Source: Desulfotomaculum sp. (lineage in GTDB: Bacteria; Bacillota; Desulfotomaculia; Desulfotomaculales; Desulfallaceae). Taken from it: DNA of 64,000 nucleotides. A program made the translations under genes and the position numbers. The stretch's first letter is position 1. Each line of letters opens with the position of its first letter. Shown in pieces: positions 39,534-47,162 of the stretch. The stretch covers positions 1 to 64,000 of the forward strand of contig JAENYQ010000005.1 in the NCBI GenBank assembly GCA_016841675.1, read 5' to 3'. A model generated the notes under the pieces. It saw nothing but the letters and a program-made list of their open reading frames with translations. It did not search any database and had not been told where the DNA came from.

Positions 39534-39865
39534 TAAATAAAAGAACTTTAGAAACCAAGACTGTCATTCTAAACGTAGCAAAGAATCTTAGTATTTAAGC
39601 GGCTTTAGGGAATATCATTCACTTTAAGTGGCCTCATAGGCTGCTTTTTTTTAAAAAATATGCCTGTTCCCTACCATTTTTAGCGTGGAACAAAACTGTT
39701 GGCGTTGTCGTCATATAAATTATGGAATTACTGGCATGTTCAGATGGTTATTGCCAAAAGGAAAGTATACTTTTCCTGTCGAAATGTTAGACATAGAAAA
39801 CTCCTTATCCGCGAAAGAAGAAGGCGCAATGGGAGGTTTTCTTTTGCGTACCGCAAGACCAGGAG
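39534..39865. other. Intergenic region upstream of the subtilase gene
   Basis: Contains a decayed repeat E word (39563-39592), a decayed repeat C hairpin near 39640-39672 and the GGAAC-N18-GTC site at 39687-39716. A short frame (39685-39882) overlaps the start of the subtilase gene; it has no recognisable features. Confidence 0.5.
39687..39716 (+). promoter_or_regulatory. ECF-type promoter candidate (site D)
   Basis: GGAAC at 39687-39691, an 18-base spacer, then GTCATAT at 39710-39716. It shares spacing with the sites upstream of the ECF sigma gene and the surface-protein genes. About 150 bases separate it from the subtilase start. Confidence 0.5.
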
Positions 39866-42800
39866 GTGACGAGTACGTTTAGTTCCAGGCGCGTATGGAT
39901 AATGATTTTAATTATCGCAATTATTGCAACCATCACAACCATTACTACGATCGGTTTACATAATAACAAGCCGAGTATAAATAATGATAGTGCAGCTCCA
40001 AAAAATAATAATCAGTTAAATAAAGGAGAAGACTTAAATTTATATCTTGTTGAACTTGAAAAGAATCTCAATGGGAGTGAAGTATCCGAGATCAGGCAAA
40101 TAGTCAGATGGGCGGGGGAACTCCACAACTCGTTATTGCCCGCGCGGATGGAAGCGGGGCAGATTGAAGCGCTTGAAAAACTACCATTTGTTAAAAAAGT
40201 TTATATTTACCCGGTAGAACGGAAAGTCTCCGGGGAACTGCTCCTAACCCCATCTGGCGAAACCAATACGGGTAAGAGCGGTAAAACTGAGCCAATTGAA
40301 CTGTTGGAAGCCGTGGTTACCCTGGTAGACGAGAGTGATAAGCAAAACACGGTGCGGCTGGTTGAAAGTCTGGGTGGAACCGTCACATCCGGTGCCGGGG
40401 AGCCGGGGCGTTACCTGCGAATAAAAATTCCCCGGGAAGCACTGGTGCCATTAACAGCTTCGACCAATGTTTTATATATGGAGCAATATAACCAGCCGGA
40501 ACTGCTCAATGACCGGGTTAGGGATATTGTGGCCGCCAGGCCCCTGTCCATCAGTAGTTTTATCACGGATACCGCTTTAAACGGCAGGGGGCAAACCATC
40601 GGTCTGGCGGACAGTGGGCTGGACACCGGTTCTATGGGTAACCTGCACCCGGACCTGGAAAGCCCTCCGGGCTATAAGCCCAAGGTGATTATGCTCAAAT
40701 CATGGGCCGGTGTAGAAACCCCGGCGGACACTGTGGGCCACGGCACGCACATGGCCGGGACCATGGTGGGCAGCGGCCAGGCGTCCGGCGGCAACTACGC
40801 CGGGCTGGCCCCGGAAGCCAGCCTTTACTTCCAGGGTATTGTAGATGAAGAGGATAACCTGGCCCCGCCTCTGGACCTCGAGACTCTCTTGCAGCCTGCC
40901 TACGAGGCCGGCGTGCGTATTCATGTCAACGGCTGGGGCAGGAAAAGAAATACATACAATAGCTCGTCAGCTCAAATAGATAATTTTGTTTTTAATCACC
41001 CCGGCTTTCTGGCGGTTTTTGCAGCGGGAAATTCAGGATCCCAGGTGGGCAGTCTCACCTCCGAGGCCAACAGTAAAAATGCCCTTACCGTGGGGGCTTC
41101 TTTAAACCCGCGTCCCGTATTTGATAATGTCATCGGAGACACTACCTCGGTGGCCGGTTTCTCCAGCCGGGGTCCGGCGGAAGACGGGCGCATTAAACCC
41201 GAGCTGGTGGCCCCGGGCACCAACATAATTTCCGCGGCTTCTCAGGTGGTAAAAAATAGTCTGCCCGGTAGGCCGGAATACACTTCCATGCAGGGTACAA
41301 GCATGGCCTCGGCGGTAACTGGTAGTGCTGCCGCCCTATTGCGGCAGTACTTACAGGAAAACGTCGGTATCAAAGATCCTTCAGCGGCTCTATTGAAAGC
41401 GGCATTAATTAACGGTGCGCAGCGCCTGGAAGGAACGACCGAGGCGGTGGGCTTCGGCCTACTTGACATTGGTAGTACCGTTATAGCTTTAGAAAACCAG
41501 CTTTTTGATTTGGAAGACAACGCGGCAGGTATATCCGCCGGCGAGAGTATCACCCATGAGAAGATAGTTACCCACAGCGGGGCTCCCTTCAAGGCCACCC
41601 TGACCTGGACCGACCCGGCTGCCGTGCCGGGTTCCCGCTTAACCCTGGTTAACGACCTGGACCTGGAAGTAATTGCCCCGGACGGTGCCAAGTATTATGG
41701 CAACGATTTCGACTATCAAGGACTGCGCGACGGTCGTAATAACGTAGAACAGGTATATATCCCCGACCCCGAACCGGGGACCTATAAAATCATTGTCCGG
41801 GGTAAATCCATAATGGAGGATACTTCTCGCAGCCAGGGTATAACCCAGGATTATGCTCTAGTGTTCGGTCGTTCGCCGGCTCGGGACGTGGTTAGCGAAA
41901 ATACCGGAGATAACATTCTTTTGGCCGGAGGAGACCAGCTTGCCAAGCCCAAGCGTTTGGCCAGCATGGTGAATGATGAGCTCCGGCTGGGGGAAAAAGT
42001 TCCCCCGCTTGGCGCCGAGCTATACCTGACAGGTGCACCTGATGATCCCCAACAAGCATACGCAATAGTCCGCACCGAGAGGGTGAACGGTGCCAAGGCG
42101 CTGGAGATGAATAACACAACGGTGCTGGTACGCGTGAACTCCGAATACCGTGAAGGCGGGCATGCCATCGATAGCAGAGCCCGGGAACCCTTAATCCTCA
42201 ACGGTCGCCCCGTGGACAGCGGGCAAACAATTCCACCGGGAGTAAGCTTAAGCAGCTATGTAAACCCGCGTTCGCAAACTATTTGGCAAGCGGAAATAAC
42301 CAGCCGTGAAGCAAGTGGTATATATGCCTCCTATGACACGGAAAGCAGGCAAATAAAGCTGATAGACCATGAAATAGCGTACAGCCTGGCCGAGCAAGCT
42401 TCCGTTTCTTTTACCGACATTGTAATCGACGGCGACCCAGCCGAACTTCCTTTCGGCGCTTCCACGGACGCCGAGCTAGATAATCTCCTGCCGGGAATGC
42501 CGTTAAATATCGCTCTGGGTTCCGACGAAAAGGTATATAACCTGTCGGTAAAGCGATACATGGTCACGGGCAAGGTTACCGGACCAGAACCCGGGCAAGA
42601 AACCCTGGCCCTGTCGTCAGGCAGTGAGTATCGCATCATAAAGGGGCTCAAAATTACCCGAGACGGGGCGCCTGCCGGGTTGGAAGATATAAAAGAAGGC
42701 GATCTGGCTATGCTGGATTTAATTCCCGATTCCGCCCAAGCGTTGGGCCTGACCGTTTATTCAGATGTAATCCACGGCCGGGTGATTTACACCGAAAGTG

Positions 42801-44020
42801 ATACCCTGTACTTAATGGCAAATAATGAAGGGTTTGATATGTTGAGATTCCACCCGGAAATACGGGTGTTCAGATGGGGGATGTCCTCCGGTACTTCTAT
42901 TTTGAACCCGGGGCAGTGGGTGCGGGTCATTAGGGACCCGGTTTCCGGACAAGCTTGGCGGGTAGATATTGCCGATTACGCGGGTAAAACGGAAGCTGTT
43001 CTCGATTCTTTCTACTCAGGAACAAACATGGTCAAAACAGCGGATGGTGATGTATACCGGCTGAGTTCGGCTTCCAAAATCACAAAAAACCAAATCCCGG
43101 TGCCAGCCAAGGACCTGATATCCGGTGAACCGGTTACCATTACCTCCCTGTATAGCCCGGATGGCGACAAAATTGTAGTTGCCCTGGATGCCAAAACCCG
43201 CCGGGGAGTGGAACCTCCCGAACTTAAGGTAAGCTCTACACTGCCTTTCGAAGATTTTTCCCTGGTAACAGGTACTACTACGGTAACCCGCCTATATGCC
43301 TGGTACCGGGATGGCACCTTCGAAGAAATATCCGTGGGGGATGACGGGAGTTTTTATTACCCGGTCATGGCGGCAAAAGCGGGAAATATTCAGCTGGTGG
43401 CCGTGCACGATACATCGGGCGGAGTTGCCGGACTAAACTTAAACATCCCCAGGCCGGAAAAAAGCTTTCCCGACATTGAAGAACACTGGGCGGGAGTTGA
43501 CATCCGCCATCTGGTATCCCGAGGTATGTTAAGTGGATACCGGGATGGCAATTTCCAGCCGGACAAGACCATAACCCGCTTGGAATTCACCGTTATGTTG
43601 GCCCGGTTACTGGGAGCCGCCGGCTCCATAACGGAACCTCCGTACAAGGATGTGGATAAAATCCCCGACTGGGCGAAAAGCCCTGTGGCCCTGGCCCATC
43701 ACAGAGGTCTGGCACAGGGATACGAAGATAACACCTTCCGACCGGACGCCCTCATAACCAGGGAAGAGGCAGCATCCCTTCTGGTACGGGCTTACGATAT
43801 TTTGCAGGGTATCCAGCAGGACCCGCCCGGCGAAAGCCCGCTCTACGCGGACCAGGAGGCCATTTCGGACTGGGCCCGGGATAGCGTGCAAAAGGCCAGG
43901 CAGATGGGGATGTTCACAGGCAGATCCGAAAACCACTTCACCCCCAAAGCCAACATCACCCGGGCCGAAACCGCTGCCGCCCTAAACCGCCTCCTCTCAA
44001 CTCTTACGGATGAAGAATAA
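39866..44020 (+). CDS. Cell-surface S8 subtilisin-like protease with three SLH domains
   Basis: Very large secreted serine protease, 1384 residues. An N-terminal hydrophobic helix (about 11-30) serves as signal or anchor. The S8 domain has D249 (LADSGLDTG), H292 (GHGTHMAG), oxyanion N389 (AAGNSG) and S479 (GTSMAS), all intact. A beta-rich P-domain-like and unknown region follows (about 550-1190). Three SLH motifs end the protein (about 1205-1375: FPDIEEHWAG, YKDVDKIPDWAK, YADQEAISDWAR), for binding secondary wall polymer. GTG 39866 directly abuts AGGAGG, so the true start may be a few codons later; ATG 39902 is possible but lacks a site. Confidence 0.93.
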   Translation: MTSTFSSRRVWIMILIIAIIATITTITTIGLHNNKPSINNDSAAPKNNNQLNKGEDLNLYLVELEKNLNGSEVSEIRQIVRWAGELHNSLLPARMEAGQIEALEKLPFVKKVYIYPVERKVSGELLLTPSGETNTGKSGKTEPIELLEAVVTLVDESDKQNTVRLVESLGGTVTSGAGEPGRYLRIKIPREALVPLTASTNVLYMEQYNQPELLNDRVRDIVAARPLSISSFITDTALNGRGQTIGLADSGLDTGSMGNLHPDLESPPGYKPKVIMLKSWAGVETPADTVGHGTHMAGTMVGSGQASGGNYAGLAPEASLYFQGIVDEEDNLAPPLDLETLLQPAYEAGVRIHVNGWGRKRNTYNSSSAQIDNFVFNHPGFLAVFAAGNSGSQVGSLTSEANSKNALTVGASLNPRPVFDNVIGDTTSVAGFSSRGPAEDGRIKPELVAPGTNIISAASQVVKNSLPGRPEYTSMQGTSMASAVTGSAAALLRQYLQENVGIKDPSAALLKAALINGAQRLEGTTEAVGFGLLDIGSTVIALENQLFDLEDNAAGISAGESITHEKIVTHSGAPFKATLTWTDPAAVPGSRLTLVNDLDLEVIAPDGAKYYGNDFDYQGLRDGRNNVEQVYIPDPEPGTYKIIVRGKSIMEDTSRSQGITQDYALVFGRSPARDVVSENTGDNILLAGGDQLAKPKRLASMVNDELRLGEKVPPLGAELYLTGAPDDPQQAYAIVRTERVNGAKALEMNNTTVLVRVNSEYREGGHAIDSRAREPLILNGRPVDSGQTIPPGVSLSSYVNPRSQTIWQAEITSREASGIYASYDTESRQIKLIDHEIAYSLAEQASVSFTDIVIDGDPAELPFGASTDAELDNLLPGMPLNIALGSDEKVYNLSVKRYMVTGKVTGPEPGQETLALSSGSEYRIIKGLKITRDGAPAGLEDIKEGDLAMLDLIPDSAQALGLTVYSDVIHGRVIYTESDTLYLMANNEGFDMLRFHPEIRVFRWGMSSGTSILNPGQWVRVIRDPVSGQAWRVDIADYAGKTEAVLDSFYSGTNMVKTADGDVYRLSSASKITKNQIPVPAKDLISGEPVTITSLYSPDGDKIVVALDAKTRRGVEPPELKVSSTLPFEDFSLVTGTTTVTRLYAWYRDGTFEEISVGDDGSFYYPVMAAKAGNIQLVAVHDTSGGVAGLNLNIPRPEKSFPDIEEHWAGVDIRHLVSRGMLSGYRDGNFQPDKTITRLEFTVMLARLLGAAGSITEPPYKDVDKIPDWAKSPVALAHHRGLAQGYEDNTFRPDALITREEAASLLVRAYDILQGIQQDPPGESPLYADQEAISDWARDSVQKARQMGMFTGRSENHFTPKANITRAETAAALNRLLSTLTDEE

Positions 44021-44032
44021 ACTAAGGGCTGA

Positions 44033-44083
44033 AAAAAGTTGCCTGTCCCCTTTTTTTAGCTTTTCAACCCTGCTTATGCTAAA
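44033..44083. repeat. Palindromic repeat C relative, left of hicBA
   Basis: AAAAAAGTTGCCTGTCCCC followed by TTTTTTT and ending CAACCCTGCTTA. The left half of the hairpin is lost. The end AACCCTGCTTA is repeated after the hicA remnant at 44637-44646. Confidence 0.65.
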
Positions 44084-44153
44084 CATTACTGCATGCAAGT
44101 TGGTTGTATGATATAATTTAAACTAAAGAACCACTTTTTAGGAGGCCGGTATT

Positions 44154-44372
44154 ATGGTTAGTAGGCGTTTTACTGCCGCTATCGCCAAAGAAGGTAAATG
44201 GTATGTAGCCCGGAGTCTTGAGGTAGAGGTAACTTCCCAGGGGAAAACAGTAGAACAAGCCTTAACTAATCTTAAAGAAGCATTGGAACTATATTTTGAA
44301 GATGAGGAAATCCCGGAAAACATTCAAGCTCCTATTATTGCGCCGCTCGAGGTTAATTTTTCCAATGGTTAA
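44154..44372 (+). CDS. hicB: HicB-family antitoxin
   Basis: A 72-residue protein with the partly degraded RNase H fold of HicB: YVARSLEVEVTSQGKTVEQALTNLKEALELY is the signature region. HicB binds and neutralises the HicA mRNA interferase. A GGAGG site precedes ATG 44154, and TATAAT at about 44110 could be its -10. Its last 8 bases overlap the start of the damaged hicA. With the toxin broken, this may be an orphan antitoxin or regulator. Confidence 0.85.
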   Translation: MVSRRFTAAIAKEGKWYVARSLEVEVTSQGKTVEQALTNLKEALELYFEDEEIPENIQAPIIAPLEVNFSNG

Positions 44373-44561
44373 ACTACCAGTTTTATCGGGTGCCCAGGTT
44401 ATTCAACTGTTATCTCATTTTGGATTTATTCAAGTAGCTCAGAAAGGAAGTCATGCAAAACCGTAATCGTACCAGTTCATAAAGAATTGGCCCCTGGAAC
44501 GTTGGCTTCAATTCTGAGACAGGCTGATTTAAGTATTGAGGAACTTACCAATATAAGATAG
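44365..44561 (+). pseudogene. hicA: HicA-family mRNA interferase, disrupted
   Basis: The first frame reads MVKLPVLSGAQVIQLLSHFG and ends prematurely at TAA 44464 just after the catalytic-histidine motif GSHAK. The rest of the domain (VIVPVHKELAPGTLASILRQ) continues in another frame to 44561. Comparison with typical HicA suggests loss of several codons plus a frame change right after GSHAK. The toxin should be inactive. Confidence 0.82.
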
Positions 44562-44564
44562 GCT

Positions 44565-44627
44565 AAAAAAGTGGACGGGCATCAACTTTTTCGCATTTTG
44601 AAAAAAAGTTGATGCCCGTCCACTTTT
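44565..44627. repeat. Palindromic repeat C relative, right of hicBA (terminator)
   Basis: AAAAAGTGGACGGGCATCAA pairs with TTGATGCCCGTCCACTTTTT: a near-perfect hairpin over 25 bp. It lies between convergent hicA and the anti-sigma gene and could terminate both. Confidence 0.8.
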
Positions 44628-44643
44628 TGACTTGTAACCCTGC

Positions 44644-45714
44644 TTAATTTTCCAGCAACAAAATTATCGTTTTCTTCTTGGCCTCTTGGTCCCAAGTCTT
44701 CAGCTGGGCCATGATGCCGGTTATTTTAACCTGCAGTTGCTGCCTCTCATGTACATCACCGGTAGCTTCAAACTGATCCCTCAATAACGACACCTGTTCA
44801 ACATTCTCATTATACTCGGCGGTAATATTATTTTTAGTATTATCCCTAACTACCACCGGCCCCAGCGCTGATAGATTTTCCAGTAGCACCCCGGCCCGGC
44901 TATTATCGACTACAATTTTCAGGCTTTCCTGGCTCCCGGTCTCGGTATTTTCCGAAGCAATAACCTCGTACCCGGCATTGGCCCCGTTAATGTAATCCAG
45001 CGCTTGGCTGTGCACCACCTTAAAATCTTCAACCTTCATTTGCACGAATGTGCGTTCAACAACCCGGTCTATATTAGTGTTCATCAGCTCTAATTCACCG
45101 GCATTAATTATATTTCCGCCACCATTATTTCCATTGTTCGAACTACCGGCAGGATTATCCCGGTTACCAGTTGTATCGCCCTGAAGCGGATTTGGCTGTG
45201 GATTATCCGTGGGCTTTGGCGTTTCCGTATTGGCCGGATCATTCTCGCCGGACTGCGCGCCCGGATCCTTAGCACCCGGGTCATCCAGCGGACTAGTGGT
45301 TTCCCCAACATTGTCGCCCGGATTATGAGTAGCGGTAATCGTGTGACTTGCCGGGTTATTATCAACTATATGCGGGGCTGTATTGATACCCCACTGAAAA
45401 TAACCTGTCGCCGCTCCTGCAGACACCAGCAAAAATGCTGCTGCGGCCATACCGCGCTTCCATTGAATAATAATCCTTTTAAAGCCAGTTTGCTGTTTAG
45501 GCAGTTGGGCCACCACAGCTTTTGCAAAGCCCGCCGGGGCTTTCATATCTTTGGTATTTTCCTGCAGCGCGGCTCCAACCGCTTTCCAGAAGGCCGCCTC
45601 TTGCCGGCAGGACTCGCAGTTAAAGAGATGATTTTCTATTTTATTGGCTTGGATAGCTTCTATTTTCCCATTAAGCCAGTCCGGTATCAGTTTTTTTACC
45701 TGCTCACAATTCAT
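44644..45714 (-). CDS. Anti-sigma factor with zinc-binding N-terminus
   Basis: Membrane anti-sigma factor, 356 residues. The N-terminal zf-HC2/ASD motif H29-x3-C33-x2-C36 is seen, then one membrane helix (about 89-108). Outside the membrane come a low-complexity Asp/Pro/Asn-rich linker (about 110-205) and a C-terminal sensor domain that I cannot name. Its start overlaps the sigma gene by 4 bases, the usual arrangement for an ECF sigma/anti-sigma pair, so it should sequester that sigma factor until an envelope signal arrives. Confidence 0.9.
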   Translation of the reverse strand: MNCEQVKKLIPDWLNGKIEAIQANKIENHLFNCESCRQEAAFWKAVGAALQENTKDMKAPAGFAKAVVAQLPKQQTGFKRIIIQWKRGMAAAAFLLVSAGAATGYFQWGINTAPHIVDNNPASHTITATHNPGDNVGETTSPLDDPGAKDPGAQSGENDPANTETPKPTDNPQPNPLQGDTTGNRDNPAGSSNNGNNGGGNIINAGELELMNTNIDRVVERTFVQMKVEDFKVVHSQALDYINGANAGYEVIASENTETGSQESLKIVVDNSRAGVLLENLSALGPVVVRDNTKNNITAEYNENVEQVSLLRDQFEATGDVHERQQLQVKITGIMAQLKTWDQEAKKKTIILLLEN

Positions 45715-46340
45715 CCCTTTTCACCTCCCCGGTGACTGTTATTAGACTTTTTTAAATAGGGAAGTCTACTGCCGTTTTTAGTGGCCAGCCTCGTTATTTC
45801 TTTTTTAAGAGTTAGACGCGCCCTGTTAATTCTCGACTTAATGGTCCCAAGGGAACAATCCAGCATAACAGCAATTTCATCATATGAATAACCCTGCATT
45901 TCCCTCAGTACTAAAACCGCCCTGTGTTCAGTGGATAACTCCCCGAGGGCCTCCCGAATCATATCCCGAAATTCCTTCTTTTCATAAGCCTCTTCCGGGC
46001 TTTCGGTATCCGAGACCACCATGCGGGGCATCTCGCCGTCTTGGGTTTGCACCGGATTATCTAAATAAACGTCGGGTTTCTTTTTGCGCTTCTCATTAAT
46101 TGAGAGGTTTACCGTAATTCGGTACAGCCAGGTGCCGAAATCTGCCTCGTTGCGAAAAGTCGGCAGAGAGCGGTAGGCTTTTATAAAAACATTTTGGGCC
46201 AAATCCTCGGCATCGGCGCGGTTGCCGGTAAGCTGGTAACTCATAGCATAAACCCTGTCCTGATACATGGTTATCAGCTGCTCGAAGGCCCTGGTATTGC
46301 CCTGTTGGGATTGTTTTACCAGAAGCTTTGCGCTGTCCAA
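45711..46340 (-). CDS. ECF RNA polymerase sigma factor (SigW-like)
   Basis: Extracytoplasmic-function sigma factor, 209 residues. Region 2 is visible as GNRADAEDLAQNVFIKAYRS and region 4 as GYSYDEIAVMLDCSLGTIKS with the HTH. Start is TTG 46340. A GGAAC-N18-GTCTAA site lies just upstream (46380-46408, same strand), indicating autoregulation. Similar sites precede nearby surface-protein genes, so this sigma probably controls them. Confidence 0.93.
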   Translation of the reverse strand: MDSAKLLVKQSQQGNTRAFEQLITMYQDRVYAMSYQLTGNRADAEDLAQNVFIKAYRSLPTFRNEADFGTWLYRITVNLSINEKRKKKPDVYLDNPVQTQDGEMPRMVVSDTESPEEAYEKKEFRDMIREALGELSTEHRAVLVLREMQGYSYDEIAVMLDCSLGTIKSRINRARLTLKKEITRLATKNGSRLPYLKKSNNSHRGGEKG

Positions 46341-46379
46341 AGGGAAAACCCCCTCTGGCCTGTTGCTCCGGATTATTCC

Positions 46380-46408
46380 TTAGACACGCGTATGTACGAA
46401 AAAGTTCC
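46380..46408 (-). promoter_or_regulatory. ECF-type promoter of the sigma operon (site A)
   Basis: On the minus strand GGAAC, 18 bases, GTCTAA. The -10 lies about 40 bases before the sigma start. It shares GGAACTTTT and GTGTCTAA with sites B and C, which face the other way. Confidence 0.75.
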
Positions 46409-46719
46409 GGTGCTAGACCAATTATTTAAAAAGTTCATAGTCAGCAAAGATTGTTTGCTTCTAAAGATTTTTGCTTCTATAGATCATACTGAATAATATG
46501 CCGATGAAAATTAGTTAACTTAATTAATTACCTAATGAATAATTTACCGCAAATCGGATTATATTTCAAAGGGTTGCTGCTGCCATTCCGTCCTAAATTT
46601 GGTTTAAAGTCGAAAGTTTCCTAACAGGTTCTTTGTACTCCGACTATCATTATAACAGACGCCGGCACCACACCGGCATGGAACCAAGATGACAAGGGTG
46701 AAAATATTTTGCTACTCAT

Positions 46720-46749
46720 GGAACTTTTGGCGAATAACCCGTGTCTAAC
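46720..46749 (+). promoter_or_regulatory. ECF-type promoter candidate (site B)
   Basis: GGAACTTTTGG, then spacer, then GTGTCTAAC, with GGAAC-N18-GTCTAA spacing. The downstream word CGAGTCCAAA is also shared with site C, so B and C are a direct duplication 110 bases apart. Confidence 0.65.
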
Positions 46750-46829
46750 TAATCGAGTCCAAACATGGTGACATTGGGGCTGGCCCTTCGAATTAAGAAC
46801 TTTGAGTATGAACTTTAGATTTTTTTATT

Positions 46830-46859
46830 GGAACTTTTGGTGCCAATCATGTGTCTAAC
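46830..46859 (+). promoter_or_regulatory. ECF-type promoter candidate (site C)
   Basis: GGAACTTTTGG ... GTGTCTAAC, same spacing as sites A and B. It points toward the S-layer-type gene about 300 bases away. Confidence 0.65.
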
Positions 46860-46956
46860 AAAACGAGTCCAAATCAAAGACATGCCAAATCAGTATAACT
46901 AAGGCAGCGCATCCAGCGCGAACAAGACCTGCCACACAATGAAATACATAGCACTA

Positions 46957-46985
46957 TTGAATGATTATTAGAACAAAGGTATAAT
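46957..46985 (+). promoter_or_regulatory. Sigma-A promoter of the S-layer-type gene
   Basis: TTGAAT, 17-base spacer, TATAAT. The expected start near 46992 gives a leader of about 170 bases before TTG 47163. Confidence 0.65.
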
Positions 46986-47162
46986 AACCCATATGGATTT
47001 TGAGTAGTTAATCACAAGTGAGCAGGCGGTAAAACCGCTTCTCTATAGTAGTAAGTTAATTAATTAATTGATACCTGTCCAAGGGGGGATGTGCAAGTAT
47101 AGCAAGGTTTTCATTTGAATCGGGCCGAAAGGCCAAAATAACATTTCAAGGAGGAATTTGAT

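Larger units (their letters stand above)
46409..47162. other. Long divergent promoter region before the S-layer-type gene
   Basis: About 750 bases without a gene. It holds the two ECF-type sites B and C, a sigma-A promoter at 46957-46985 and then a ~170-base leader ending in AAGGAGGA. Long leaders are common for highly expressed S-layer genes. Confidence 0.6.

Noticed and set aside
39685-39882. 65-codon frame just before the subtilase gene
   Set aside because: It overlaps the subtilase start, contains the probable promoter at its own start and shows no motif.
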